Shown: positions 30,764 to 38,890 of the stretch, in pieces
How positions within the stretch are numbered: position 1 is the first letter of the stretch
Layout: each line of letters starts with the position of its first letter
Translations under genes and position numbers: made by a program
Origin: Acidovorax sp.
GTDB taxonomy: Bacteria > Pseudomonadota > Gammaproteobacteria > Burkholderiales > Burkholderiaceae_C
Reading direction: 5' to 3'
DNA length: 64,000 nucleotides
Assembly: GCF_016783915.1 (NCBI RefSeq)
Contig: NZ_JADHVT010000004.1
Location: 1-64,000 of the forward strand
Notes under the pieces: generated by a model
Told to the model about the DNA's origin: nothing
Databases searched by the model: none
The model's input: the letters and a program-made list of their open reading frames with translations, nothing else

Positions 30764-30800
30764 AGTGCCCATCGGCCAGACCAGCCGGCCGATGGGCACT
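30764..30800 (-). repeat. Strong hairpin in the pstS-pstC intergenic region
   Basis: Perfect 14-bp inverted repeat AGTGCCCATCGGCC / GGCCGATGGGCACT with 9-nt loop, no following U-tract. Confidence 0.85.
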
Positions 30801-30818
30801 ATTCTGGGGCAAACCGCT

Positions 30819-31841
30819 TTACTTCTTGATTTGCGACCAGACCTTGGAACGGATCTGCGCCGTCAGGGCGTCAGGCAGCGGCACGTAGTCCAGATCAGCC
30901 GCCATGGTCTTGCCGTTCTTGAAGGCCCAGTCAAAGAACTTCAGAACTTCGGCCGACTGGGCCTTGTCTGCAGGGTCCGCATACATAAGGATGAAGGATG
31001 CCGTGCTCACGGGCCAGCTGTTGGCGCCCTTGGCGTTCACCATCGAAATACCCATGCCAGGCACGCTGAACCAGTCGGCGCTCGCAGCAGCCGCCGCAAA
31101 AGTGGCGTCGTCGGGAGCCACATACTTGCCATCGGCGTTTTGCAGCTGCAAGAACGTCATGTTGTTCTTCTTGACATAGGCGTACTCCACGTAGCCCAGA
31201 GCGCCCTTCACGCGGGTGACGTTGGCGGCCACACCTTCGTTGCCCTTACCACCCACCGAAGACTGGGCAGGCCACTTCACCGCAGCACCCTTGCCCACCG
31301 TGTCAGCCCATTCCTTGCTGACGGCGCTCAAATAATCCGTCCAGTTGAACGTGGTGCCCGAGCCATCGGCGCGGTGCACGATGGTGATGTTCTGGTCGGG
31401 CAGCGTCTTGCCAGGGTTCAGGGCTGCCAGCTTGGCATCGTTCCACTTGGTGATCTTGCCCAGGTACATTTCAGCCAGCACGGTGCCGGTCACGCGCAGT
31501 TCGCCCGGCTTGAAGCCATCCAGATTCACCACGGGCACGGTGCCACCGATGATGGCGGGAAACTGCACCATGCCGTCCTTTTCCAGTTCAGCGCCCGACA
31601 AAGGGGCATCGGTAGCGCCAAAAGCCACGGTCTTGGCGCGGATCTGGCGGATACCACCGGAGGAACCGATGGACTGGTAGTTCAGGCCCACGCCGGTTTC
31701 CTTTTTGTAGGCTTCAGCCCACTTGGCATACATCGGAAAGGGGAACGTAGCGCCGGCGCCGGTGATGTCCGCCGCAAATGCGTTGCCCACTGCCAGGGCG
31801 GCCAGTGCTACTGCGACGGTTTTGAGAAATACGCGTTTCAT
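30819..31841 (-). CDS. pstS: Phosphate ABC transporter substrate-binding protein PstS
   Basis: MKRVFLKTVAVALAALAVGNAFAADITGAGATFPFPMYAKWAEAYKKETGVGLNYQSIGSSGGIRQI. Confidence 0.97.
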   Translation of the reverse strand: MKRVFLKTVAVALAALAVGNAFAADITGAGATFPFPMYAKWAEAYKKETGVGLNYQSIGSSGGIRQIRAKTVAFGATDAPLSGAELEKDGMVQFPAIIGGTVPVVNLDGFKPGELRVTGTVLAEMYLGKITKWNDAKLAALNPGKTLPDQNITIVHRADGSGTTFNWTDYLSAVSKEWADTVGKGAAVKWPAQSSVGGKGNEGVAANVTRVKGALGYVEYAYVKKNNMTFLQLQNADGKYVAPDDATFAAAAASADWFSVPGMGISMVNAKGANSWPVSTASFILMYADPADKAQSAEVLKFFDWAFKNGKTMAADLDYVPLPDALTAQIRSKVWSQIKK

Positions 31842-31895
31842 GAGGTACCTTTCGGCAGGGGTTAACAGGAACACAGCGAACTCTAGAGGTCTATC

Positions 31896-31913
31896 ATGAC
31901 AATTCAGTGACAC
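31896..31913 (-). promoter_or_regulatory. Putative Pho box for pstS
   Basis: Minus strand GTGTCACTGAATTGTCAT: two TGTCA units with 11-nt period. Confidence 0.65.
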
Positions 31914-31946
31914 AAAAGGACCGGTCCCAGGCTATTGCGACAACCG

Positions 31947-31974
31947 CCATGACGCCGAATGGATGGCGTCATGG
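31947..31974. repeat. Perfect inverted repeat in the pstS-ppx intergenic region
   Basis: CCATGACGCC-GAATGGAT-GGCGTCATGG. Confidence 0.85.
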
Positions 31975-31983
31975 ATATGTCAC
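31966..31983 (+). promoter_or_regulatory. Putative Pho box for ppx
   Basis: GCGTCATGGATATGTCAC: GTCA/GTCA units with 11-nt period facing ppx. Confidence 0.5.
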
Positions 31984-32106
31984 ACGATCCCATCACACTA
32001 GCCCCATAGTCCAACCACCTGCCCGCCCGGCCCCCAGCGGCCTGCGCCTCAGATGGGGTCACGCGCATCGCGGTACGATGCCGCACGAAGCTTCCACCAC
32101 ACACAC

Positions 32107-33585
32107 ATGCAGAACGGCACACGCCTCGCCGCAGTCGACCTCGGCTCCAACAGTTTTCGCCTGGAAATCGGGCGCTATGAGTTCGGGCACGTCCAGCGGG
32201 TGGAATACCTCAAGGAAACCGTGCGCCAGGGCAACGGGCTGGATGAAGACCGGAACCTGACTCGAGATGCCATGGAGCGCGGCTGGGCTTGCCTCGCGCG
32301 TTTTGGTGAGCGCCTGGCGGGTTTTCCCCGCGCCCAGGTGCGTGCAGTGGCCACGCAGACACTGCGCGAAGCACGCAACCGCGAAGAATTCCTGTCGCGC
32401 GGCAGTGAGATGCTGGGCTATCCCATTGACGTGGTGTCCGGTCCTGAAGAGGCTCGGTTGATTTATCAGGGCGTGGCCCGATTGCTGCCCCAGTCGGACG
32501 AGCGCCGCCTGGTGGTGGATATCGGAGGACGGTCCACTGAATTGATCCTTGGACAGCAGTTCACACCCCATGCTGTGGCCTCTTTCCGGGTCGGCAGCGT
32601 CGCGTGGTCACAGCGCTACTTTGCCAAGGGAGAGTTCTCTGCGCAGGCGTTCCTGGCGGCGGAAATCGCAGCCAAGGCGGTACTGGACGAAGCGCTGGAG
32701 ACTTTTCGCCCCGACGCGTGGGACGTGGCTTACGGATCGTCTGGCACGGCAGGCGCTGTGGGCGACATTCTGGCTGCCGCTGGAGGCCCGCAGGGTCTGA
32801 TCACCCGCGATGGGCTGAACTGGTTGCAGGAGCGTTTGATGCGCGCGCAAAGTGCAGACCGTCTGCGCATGGACGGGCTCAAGGAAGAGCGCCGCGCGGT
32901 CATTGGCGGTGGCATCAGTGTGCTGCGCGCTGTGTTTGACCTGCTGGACATCCGCGAGATGCAGGTTGCGCAAGGGGCACTGCGCCAGGGCGCCTTGTAC
33001 GATCTTCTGGATCGGGAGCAACCCGGAACCGACCTGCGCACCACCACCGTCCAGGGATTAATGCAACGGTTTGGCGTGGACATGGAGCATGCAGACCGCG
33101 TGGCGCGCACCGCCTGTGCATTGTTTGACCAGGCTGCCCCACCCGGGAGCGAACGTGCCAGCCGCAAGCTGGACTGGGCCGCCCGGCTGCATGAGATTGG
33201 CTGCCGCATTTCGCACAGCGACTACCACCGACACGGCGCCTACATTCTCGACAACACCGATGCCGCTGGCTTTGCTGTGCCGGAACTCCACCGTCTGGGA
33301 GTGCTGGTGCAAGGGCAGCGAGGCAAGGTGCGCAAGTTGGGTGTGGAACTCGACGACTCCATTTTTGTGCTGCAGCTTTTATGCTTGCGCTTGGCTGTGG
33401 CCCTGTGCCATGCGCGCCGGGAGCCCGATACCAAGGGCCTGTCGCTGCGTCTTGACAGGCAGCAATTTCAAGCCAGCGCCCGGCCCGGCTGGGCCCAGGC
33501 ATACCCGCAGTCCGCCCACCTTCTGCGCGAAGAAGTACAAGCCTGGCAGAAGACCCCTTGGGAGCTGACTGTTGACATGCCTTGA
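32107..33585 (+). CDS. ppx: Exopolyphosphatase (Ppx/GppA)
   Basis: MQNGTRLAAVDLGSNSFRLEIGRYEFGHVQRVEYLKETVRQG; LVVDIGGRSTELILG. Confidence 0.95.
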   Translation: MQNGTRLAAVDLGSNSFRLEIGRYEFGHVQRVEYLKETVRQGNGLDEDRNLTRDAMERGWACLARFGERLAGFPRAQVRAVATQTLREARNREEFLSRGSEMLGYPIDVVSGPEEARLIYQGVARLLPQSDERRLVVDIGGRSTELILGQQFTPHAVASFRVGSVAWSQRYFAKGEFSAQAFLAAEIAAKAVLDEALETFRPDAWDVAYGSSGTAGAVGDILAAAGGPQGLITRDGLNWLQERLMRAQSADRLRMDGLKEERRAVIGGGISVLRAVFDLLDIREMQVAQGALRQGALYDLLDREQPGTDLRTTTVQGLMQRFGVDMEHADRVARTACALFDQAAPPGSERASRKLDWAARLHEIGCRISHSDYHRHGAYILDNTDAAGFAVPELHRLGVLVQGQRGKVRKLGVELDDSIFVLQLLCLRLAVALCHARREPDTKGLSLRLDRQQFQASARPGWAQAYPQSAHLLREEVQAWQKTPWELTVDMP

Positions 33586-33596
33586 GGAGAGCAAGA

Positions 33597-33623
33597 AAAC
33601 GATATAAACTGTTTATATCGTTT
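33597..33623. promoter_or_regulatory. 27-bp perfect palindrome, candidate operator
   Basis: AAACGATATAAAC-T-GTTTATATCGTTT, 14 nt upstream of an ATG. Confidence 0.7.
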
Positions 33624-33637
33624 ATCAAATCTCTACC

Positions 33638-34165
33638 ATGACCACTGCCCCCACTACCCCCAGTACCGTTGTTGTGCCCGCCGCACCTGCAGCCCCGACC
33701 ACAAAAGCAGCCAAGCCGACCAAGCCAGCATCAGCCGTCAAGGCCCCCAAGGCAGTCAAACCAGCCAAAAAGGCCGTGGCAAAAAAGGCCTCTACCCCCA
33801 AGCCAGCTGTGGCGACCAAGCCAGTCGAGGCAGCAACTGCAGCAAAGCCAGGCAAGGCCAATGAGCCCAAAGCCAAAAAGCCCAAGTTGGTGCGTGACAG
33901 CTTCACCATCCCCAAGGACGAATACGCGGTGCTCGGCACCTTGAAAGACCGCGCCACGGCACTTGCCCATCCCGTCAAGAAAAGTGAGCTGCTGCGTGCG
34001 GGGCTCAAGGTGTTGGCGGGGCTGTCAGACAGCGCGTTGCACAGCGCCTTGCAAGCTGTGCCCTCCATCAAGACCGGTCGCCCCAAAGCCGATGTGGCAG
34101 AAGCCATGCCAAAAGCCGCAGCTAAGACAGCGGACAAGGCCAGCGGCAAAACAGGACGCAAGTGA
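33638..34165 (+). CDS. Histone H1-like Lys/Ala/Pro-rich protein with a compact C-terminal domain
   Basis: 175 aa; N-terminal KPAKKAVAKKASTPKPA-type repeats, then VRDSFTIPKDEYAVLGTLKDRATALAHPVKKSELLRAGLKVLAGLSD. Confidence 0.8.
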   Translation: MTTAPTTPSTVVVPAAPAAPTTKAAKPTKPASAVKAPKAVKPAKKAVAKKASTPKPAVATKPVEAATAAKPGKANEPKAKKPKLVRDSFTIPKDEYAVLGTLKDRATALAHPVKKSELLRAGLKVLAGLSDSALHSALQAVPSIKTGRPKADVAEAMPKAAAKTADKASGKTGRK

Positions 34166-34233
34166 AGTAGGCCCCAAGGCACCGCACGCCTTGGGCGAGG
34201 ATCCTCACAAGTCCGCTGGCATTTGTGGGTGAA

Positions 34234-34698
34234 TCAAAGAAACTCCGGTGACTGCACTGCCATCAGCACGGTCTGGCTGTGGTCCCAGCGCTGGCGCTGG
34301 CGCAGCCACCACACGGAGCCCTTGCGCACAGGGCACTCGGGGGCCTGGAGTTGCAGCAACTGGGCAACGGTCTGGCCTAGCATGGGCTGGTGCCCCACCA
34401 CCAGTACCGCGCCCTTAGCGTGCGGCCATTGCACAAGCTCCAGCAAATCCTGTGGTGTTCCGCCTGGCAACAACTCGGCACGCATCTTGAATTTGCGTCC
34501 CAAGGCATGGGCAGTCTGCTCAGTTCGCCGTGCTGGACTTGCCATCACCCTGAGGCCTTCCGGCAGTTGACGATCAAGCCAGGCGGCCATGCGCGCCGCC
34601 TGCTTCTCACCCCGGCTGGTAAGAGGGCGGGCAAGGTCATCGCCGCCATCTCCGGCCTCTTCCGCTTCGGCATGACGCCAAAGAATCAAATCCATCAT
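34234..34698 (-). CDS. sixA: Phosphohistidine phosphatase SixA-like histidine phosphatase
   Basis: MMDLILWRHAEAEEAGDGGDDLARPLTSRGEKQA RHxE motif; 4-nt overlap with ppk1. Confidence 0.88.
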   Translation of the reverse strand: MMDLILWRHAEAEEAGDGGDDLARPLTSRGEKQAARMAAWLDRQLPEGLRVMASPARRTEQTAHALGRKFKMRAELLPGGTPQDLLELVQWPHAKGAVLVVGHQPMLGQTVAQLLQLQAPECPVRKGSVWWLRQRQRWDHSQTVLMAVQSPEFL

Positions 34699-36890
34699 GC
34701 GGCCCCTGGCTCCTCGCGGCCGAGGGCAGGCCGCGGCCCATAGCGCACCATCAACGCGTTCTGCGCACCACGACCGTCCACAGGGTGCGCAGCGCGGTCA
34801 TAAGTGCCGCCGGCGTTCAACGTCCAGGCGTCCCGGTCATCACACAGGTAGGCCACCAAACATTCGTCGATGATCTGCTGGCGCAACGTGGCGTCGGTGA
34901 CCGGCCACGCCAGCTCCACGCGGCGCATCATGTTGCGGTTCATCCAGTCGGCACTCGACAGATAGAGGTCTTCCTCGCCGCCCGCGCGGAAATAGAAAAC
35001 ACGCGTGTGCTCCAGGAACCGGCCAATCACCGAGCGCACCCGGATGTTGTCAGTCACTCCAGGCACCTGCGCGGCCAGCATGCAGGCCCCGCGCACAATC
35101 AGATCGATGCGCGCGCCACGCTGCCCGGCGAGGATCAACGCTCGCATCAGCCCCTCGTCGGTCAGGGCATTCATCTTGGCCACAATCCGTGCGTCTTCTC
35201 CACGGCTTGCCGCCTGCCCCACGCGCTCGATTTTTTCTATCATGCGGCGGTGCAGATGGAACGGTGCAAGCATGAGCTTGCGTAGCTTGGGCGGCCGGTT
35301 CTGGCTGGCGAGGTGATTGAAAACACCATCCATGTCGGCGGTGGTCTCTTCATCTGCGGTGAGGTAACTCAGGTCGGTATACAGCTTGGCCGTGCGCACG
35401 TTGTAGTTGCCGGTGGACAGGTGACCGTAGCGGCGCAACTGCCGCCCTTCGCGACGTGTGACAAGCAGCATTTTGGCGTGGGTCTTGAGGCCCACCACGC
35501 CGTAGACCACCTGCGCACCAATCGACTCCAGCGCCTCAGCCCAATTGATGTTGGCCTCTTCGTCAAAGCGTGCTTTCAGCTCCACCACCGCCATCACCTC
35601 CTTGCCCCGGCGTACCGCCTCGCTGAGCAGGTCCATGAGTTCGGAGTCGGAGCCTGTGCGGTAGATGGTCTGTTTGATGACCAGCACCTGCGGGTCGTTC
35701 ACGGCCTCCCGCAAGAACGCGAGCAAACCATCAAAGCTCTCGAAAGGCTGGTGGATCAACACGTCGCGCTGGCGCAGCTGATCCATGATGGACACCCCCG
35801 GCTGAAGCTGCCTCGGCCATGCGGAGCTCCAAGGCGGAAACAGCAACGAGGGATCGTTCACCAAGTCCACCAGCTGATTCAGGCGCACGAGGTTCACAGG
35901 ACCATGTACACGGTACAAGGCCGCGCTGGGCAGATCAAATTGCTCCAGCAAAAAGTCGTACAGGAAGCGGGAGCAACCTGCAGAGACTTCCAGCCGAACA
36001 GCCTGTCCGTAGTGGCGGTGCTGCAGGCCCTGCCGCAAGGCAGTGCGCAGGTTGCGCACATCCTCTTCGTCCAGTGCCAGATCGGAATGGCGCGTGACAC
36101 GAAACTGCGAAAACTCCGTCACCTCCCGACCAGGAAAGAGGTCTTCCAGGTGGGCCCGCACGATGCTCGACAAGCTGACGAACAATGCCCCATCGGGCGC
36201 TACCTTCTTCGGCATGCGGATCAAACGGGGCAAGGCGCGCGGCACCTTCACGATCGCGATTTCGTTCTCGCGCCCAAAGGCATCGTGTCCCTTGAGGCGC
36301 ACAATAAAGTTCAGCGACTTGTTGGCCACCTGGGGAAACGGATGGGCAGGGTCTAGCCCCACCGGAATCAACAAGGGGCGGACCTCGCGCACAAAATACT
36401 CGTGTACCCAGCGCCTCTGCTCTGCGGACCGGTCGCCGTGCGCAACGATACGGATGCCATGTTGTGCAAATGCGGGGACCAGCGCTTCGTTGTATAGGGT
36501 GTATTGCCGCTCCACCAGGTCGTGCACCTGGGAAGATAGGGCCTCAAAAGATGCTGCGGTGTAGAGGCCCTTGGTCTCACCCTTCTTAGCCGCCGTGATG
36601 TGCGCTGCCGCACGCACTTCAAAAAACTCATCAAGGTTGGACGACACGATGCACAGATAGCGCAGCCGCTCCAGCAGCGGAACATCCGTGCGGACCGCCC
36701 AATCGAACACGCGTTCGTTGAATGCCAGGATGCTGTGGTCCCGGTCCAGAAACATGTGGGGCGTAACGCCAGCAGCAACCCCTACCGACGAAAGATCATT
36801 GTCATGTGACAAGGTGTGCGAGGAATACCCCACAGCATCGGTGTGCTCGGGCTGCAGAGGGACAGAATCAACAGGAGGCAGGGGCGGCAT
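34695..36890 (-). CDS. ppk1: Polyphosphate kinase 1
   Basis: FLDRDHSILAFNERVFDWAVRTDVPLLERLRYLCIVSSNLDEFFEVR...GLKTHAKMLLVTRREGRQLRRYGHLSTGNYN. Confidence 0.96.
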   Translation of the reverse strand: MPPLPPVDSVPLQPEHTDAVGYSSHTLSHDNDLSSVGVAAGVTPHMFLDRDHSILAFNERVFDWAVRTDVPLLERLRYLCIVSSNLDEFFEVRAAAHITAAKKGETKGLYTAASFEALSSQVHDLVERQYTLYNEALVPAFAQHGIRIVAHGDRSAEQRRWVHEYFVREVRPLLIPVGLDPAHPFPQVANKSLNFIVRLKGHDAFGRENEIAIVKVPRALPRLIRMPKKVAPDGALFVSLSSIVRAHLEDLFPGREVTEFSQFRVTRHSDLALDEEDVRNLRTALRQGLQHRHYGQAVRLEVSAGCSRFLYDFLLEQFDLPSAALYRVHGPVNLVRLNQLVDLVNDPSLLFPPWSSAWPRQLQPGVSIMDQLRQRDVLIHQPFESFDGLLAFLREAVNDPQVLVIKQTIYRTGSDSELMDLLSEAVRRGKEVMAVVELKARFDEEANINWAEALESIGAQVVYGVVGLKTHAKMLLVTRREGRQLRRYGHLSTGNYNVRTAKLYTDLSYLTADEETTADMDGVFNHLASQNRPPKLRKLMLAPFHLHRRMIEKIERVGQAASRGEDARIVAKMNALTDEGLMRALILAGQRGARIDLIVRGACMLAAQVPGVTDNIRVRSVIGRFLEHTRVFYFRAGGEEDLYLSSADWMNRNMMRRVELAWPVTDATLRQQIIDECLVAYLCDDRDAWTLNAGGTYDRAAHPVDGRGAQNALMVRYGPRPALGREEPGAA

Positions 36891-36929
36891 GGATACGCGG
36901 GTGCAGCAATTGCAGGATCGCTGCAGTAT

Positions 36930-38021
36930 TTAACGCCCAGATGACAACTGCGTGACAGACTTTGTGACAGACACAAAAACTCCCTGTTCGCTGGAGCGGG
37001 CTGGTACCAGATACTGCTGAAACAATCTTGCTGCATGGGCCCAGGTGAACTCCAGCGCCCTGCTGCGGGCCTCGGTGCGCGGAATGGCTAAAGCCTGCTG
37101 CGCGGCGACCAGCAGGCTGTCATGCAATACACCACCCACAGGTGCCTTCCCGTCTCCAGCCCCCAGCACCTCACGGGGGCCGTCTTCAGGAAAGGCAGCG
37201 ACCGGTGTGCCACAAGCCATCGCCTCCAGCATTACCAGCCCGAAGGTCTCTGAGCGGCTGGGAAACACAAAGACATCGGCCGAGGCGTAGACCTGTGCCA
37301 GCGCCTCCCGGTCCAGGATGCCGAGCCAGCGCACCTGAGGGTACTTGGCTTTCAGCCGCGCTTCCAGCGGACCTACACCGCACACCACTTTGGTTCCCGG
37401 CATGTCTATCTGCAAAAAGGCATCAATGTTCTTTTCATATGAAAGGCGGCCTACGTACAGCGCTACAGGATGAGCCAACACGCCAGTGAGCGGACTCTGG
37501 CATACCTCGCCGTGAAAGCGAAACGCCTGGGTGTCCACACCGTGCGTCCACAAACGAAGTTGACGAAAGCCTCGCTGCTCCAGCATCTGCAAGACGCCCT
37601 GTGTAGGCACCATTACCCCTGACGAGGGGCGGTGAAAATGCCTGAAAAGTGCATAGCCCCAACCCAGCGGTATGCGCAGGGCAGCCTGAAGAATCTCGGG
37701 GAACCGCGTATGAAAGGCTGTGGTGAAGGCCAAACCACGCTTGAGACAGTAACGACGCCCGGCCCACCCCAAAGGCCCTTCGGTGGCCAAATGAACGGCA
37801 TCGGGCTGCAGGGCGTCCAACTTGTGAGCGAGTAATTTGTAGGGTCGCACTGCCAGATCAATGCCCGCATAACCAGGGCACGGACGGGTAGCAAACTGGC
37901 CTGGATGCAGCACATGCACGTCATGCCCGACATCCTCCAGCTCCCGCACCAGCTCCACCAACGTGGTCACCACGCCATTGACCTGTGGTAGCCATGCATC
38001 GGTCAGCAAAGCGATCTTCAT
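36930..38021 (-). CDS. GT4-family glycosyltransferase, Agt-like
   Basis: MKIALLTDAWLPQVNGVVTTLVELVRELEDVGHDVHVLHPGQF...VYASADVFVFPSRSETFGLVMLEAMACGTPVAAFPEDGPREVL. Confidence 0.88.
   Translation of the reverse strand: MKIALLTDAWLPQVNGVVTTLVELVRELEDVGHDVHVLHPGQFATRPCPGYAGIDLAVRPYKLLAHKLDALQPDAVHLATEGPLGWAGRRYCLKRGLAFTTAFHTRFPEILQAALRIPLGWGYALFRHFHRPSSGVMVPTQGVLQMLEQRGFRQLRLWTHGVDTQAFRFHGEVCQSPLTGVLAHPVALYVGRLSYEKNIDAFLQIDMPGTKVVCGVGPLEARLKAKYPQVRWLGILDREALAQVYASADVFVFPSRSETFGLVMLEAMACGTPVAAFPEDGPREVLGAGDGKAPVGGVLHDSLLVAAQQALAIPRTEARSRALEFTWAHAARLFQQYLVPARSSEQGVFVSVTKSVTQLSSGR
36941..36958 (-). promoter_or_regulatory. Putative Pho box for ppk1, inside the 3' end of the upstream glycosyltransferase gene
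   Basis: Minus strand CTGTCACGCAGTTGTCAT, 11-nt period; another TGTCA at 36965-36969. Confidence 0.6.
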
Positions 38022-38887
38022 GCGGACACCTGTGTGGTCTGGCTCGACAGATTGGCCGCAGGCATAGCTGGCCATTGCAACAGCTCCAGTCGACCATCGA
38101 GATGCTCGACGAGTGCCGTGTGGCTCTCCACCCAGTCGCCATCGTTGCAATACAAGGTGCCGCCAATCTCGCGCATCTCGGCGCGGTGAATATGTCCGCA
38201 GACCACTCCATCATGCCCACGGCGACGGGCCTCTGCGGCCACCGCCACCTCAAAGTCGGTGACGTAGTTAAGCGCCTTTTTCACCTTGCCTTTCAGGTAT
38301 GCGGACAGCGACCAATACGGCAGTCCCATGCGTGCCCTGAGCGTGTTGAGATGGCGATTCAGCCTGAGCGTGAACTCATACAGGTTGTCACCGACATAGG
38401 CGAGCCATTTGGCGCACTGGATCACGCCATCAAAGTGGTCACCGTGCGTGACCCACAGGCTGCGCCCATCAGCAGTGGTATGCACTGCATCAGACACCAC
38501 CTCGATACCACCAAAAGAATGCCCCACAAATGCCCTGGCAAACTCGTCGTGGTTACCAGGAACAAACACTACGCGGCACCCCTTGCGCGCACGCCGCAAC
38601 AGCTTTTGCACAACATCGTTGTGGGCTTGCGGCCAGAACCACCGGCGACGCAACTGCCACCCATCCACGATGTCACCCACCAGGTACAGATGGTCGCTGG
38701 GATGGTGCTTCAGAAAATCCAGCAGCGCTACAGCCTGACAACCCGGTGTGCCGAGATGCAGATCCGAAATGAACACCGCGCGATATCGCTGTTGGCCGGC
38801 GAGCGATGCATGCGCGTCGGGCTCTGCATCCTGCGGCACCAGGGACTCGTTCAACCAGGGGCCCAGGGCGTCGAACGCGGCACGCAC
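38018..38887 (-). CDS. Metallophosphoesterase annotated-type UDP-2,3-diacylglucosamine diphosphatase family, PlcP-like
   Basis: FISDLHLGTPGCQAVALLDFLKHH...YLVGDIVDGWQL...VPGNHDEFAR...THGDHFD...CGHIHRAEM; ATGA overlap with glycosyltransferase. Confidence 0.85.
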   Translation of the reverse strand: MRAAFDALGPWLNESLVPQDAEPDAHASLAGQQRYRAVFISDLHLGTPGCQAVALLDFLKHHPSDHLYLVGDIVDGWQLRRRWFWPQAHNDVVQKLLRRARKGCRVVFVPGNHDEFARAFVGHSFGGIEVVSDAVHTTADGRSLWVTHGDHFDGVIQCAKWLAYVGDNLYEFTLRLNRHLNTLRARMGLPYWSLSAYLKGKVKKALNYVTDFEVAVAAEARRRGHDGVVCGHIHRAEMREIGGTLYCNDGDWVESHTALVEHLDGRLELLQWPAMPAANLSSQTTQVSA

Positions 38888-38890
38888 CGG

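Noticed and set aside
33357-33405. AGCGC...AGCTGC-like string in ppx as an eighth 43-bp repeat
   Set aside because: Lacks the AGCT-N9-ATAG half at the required spacing.
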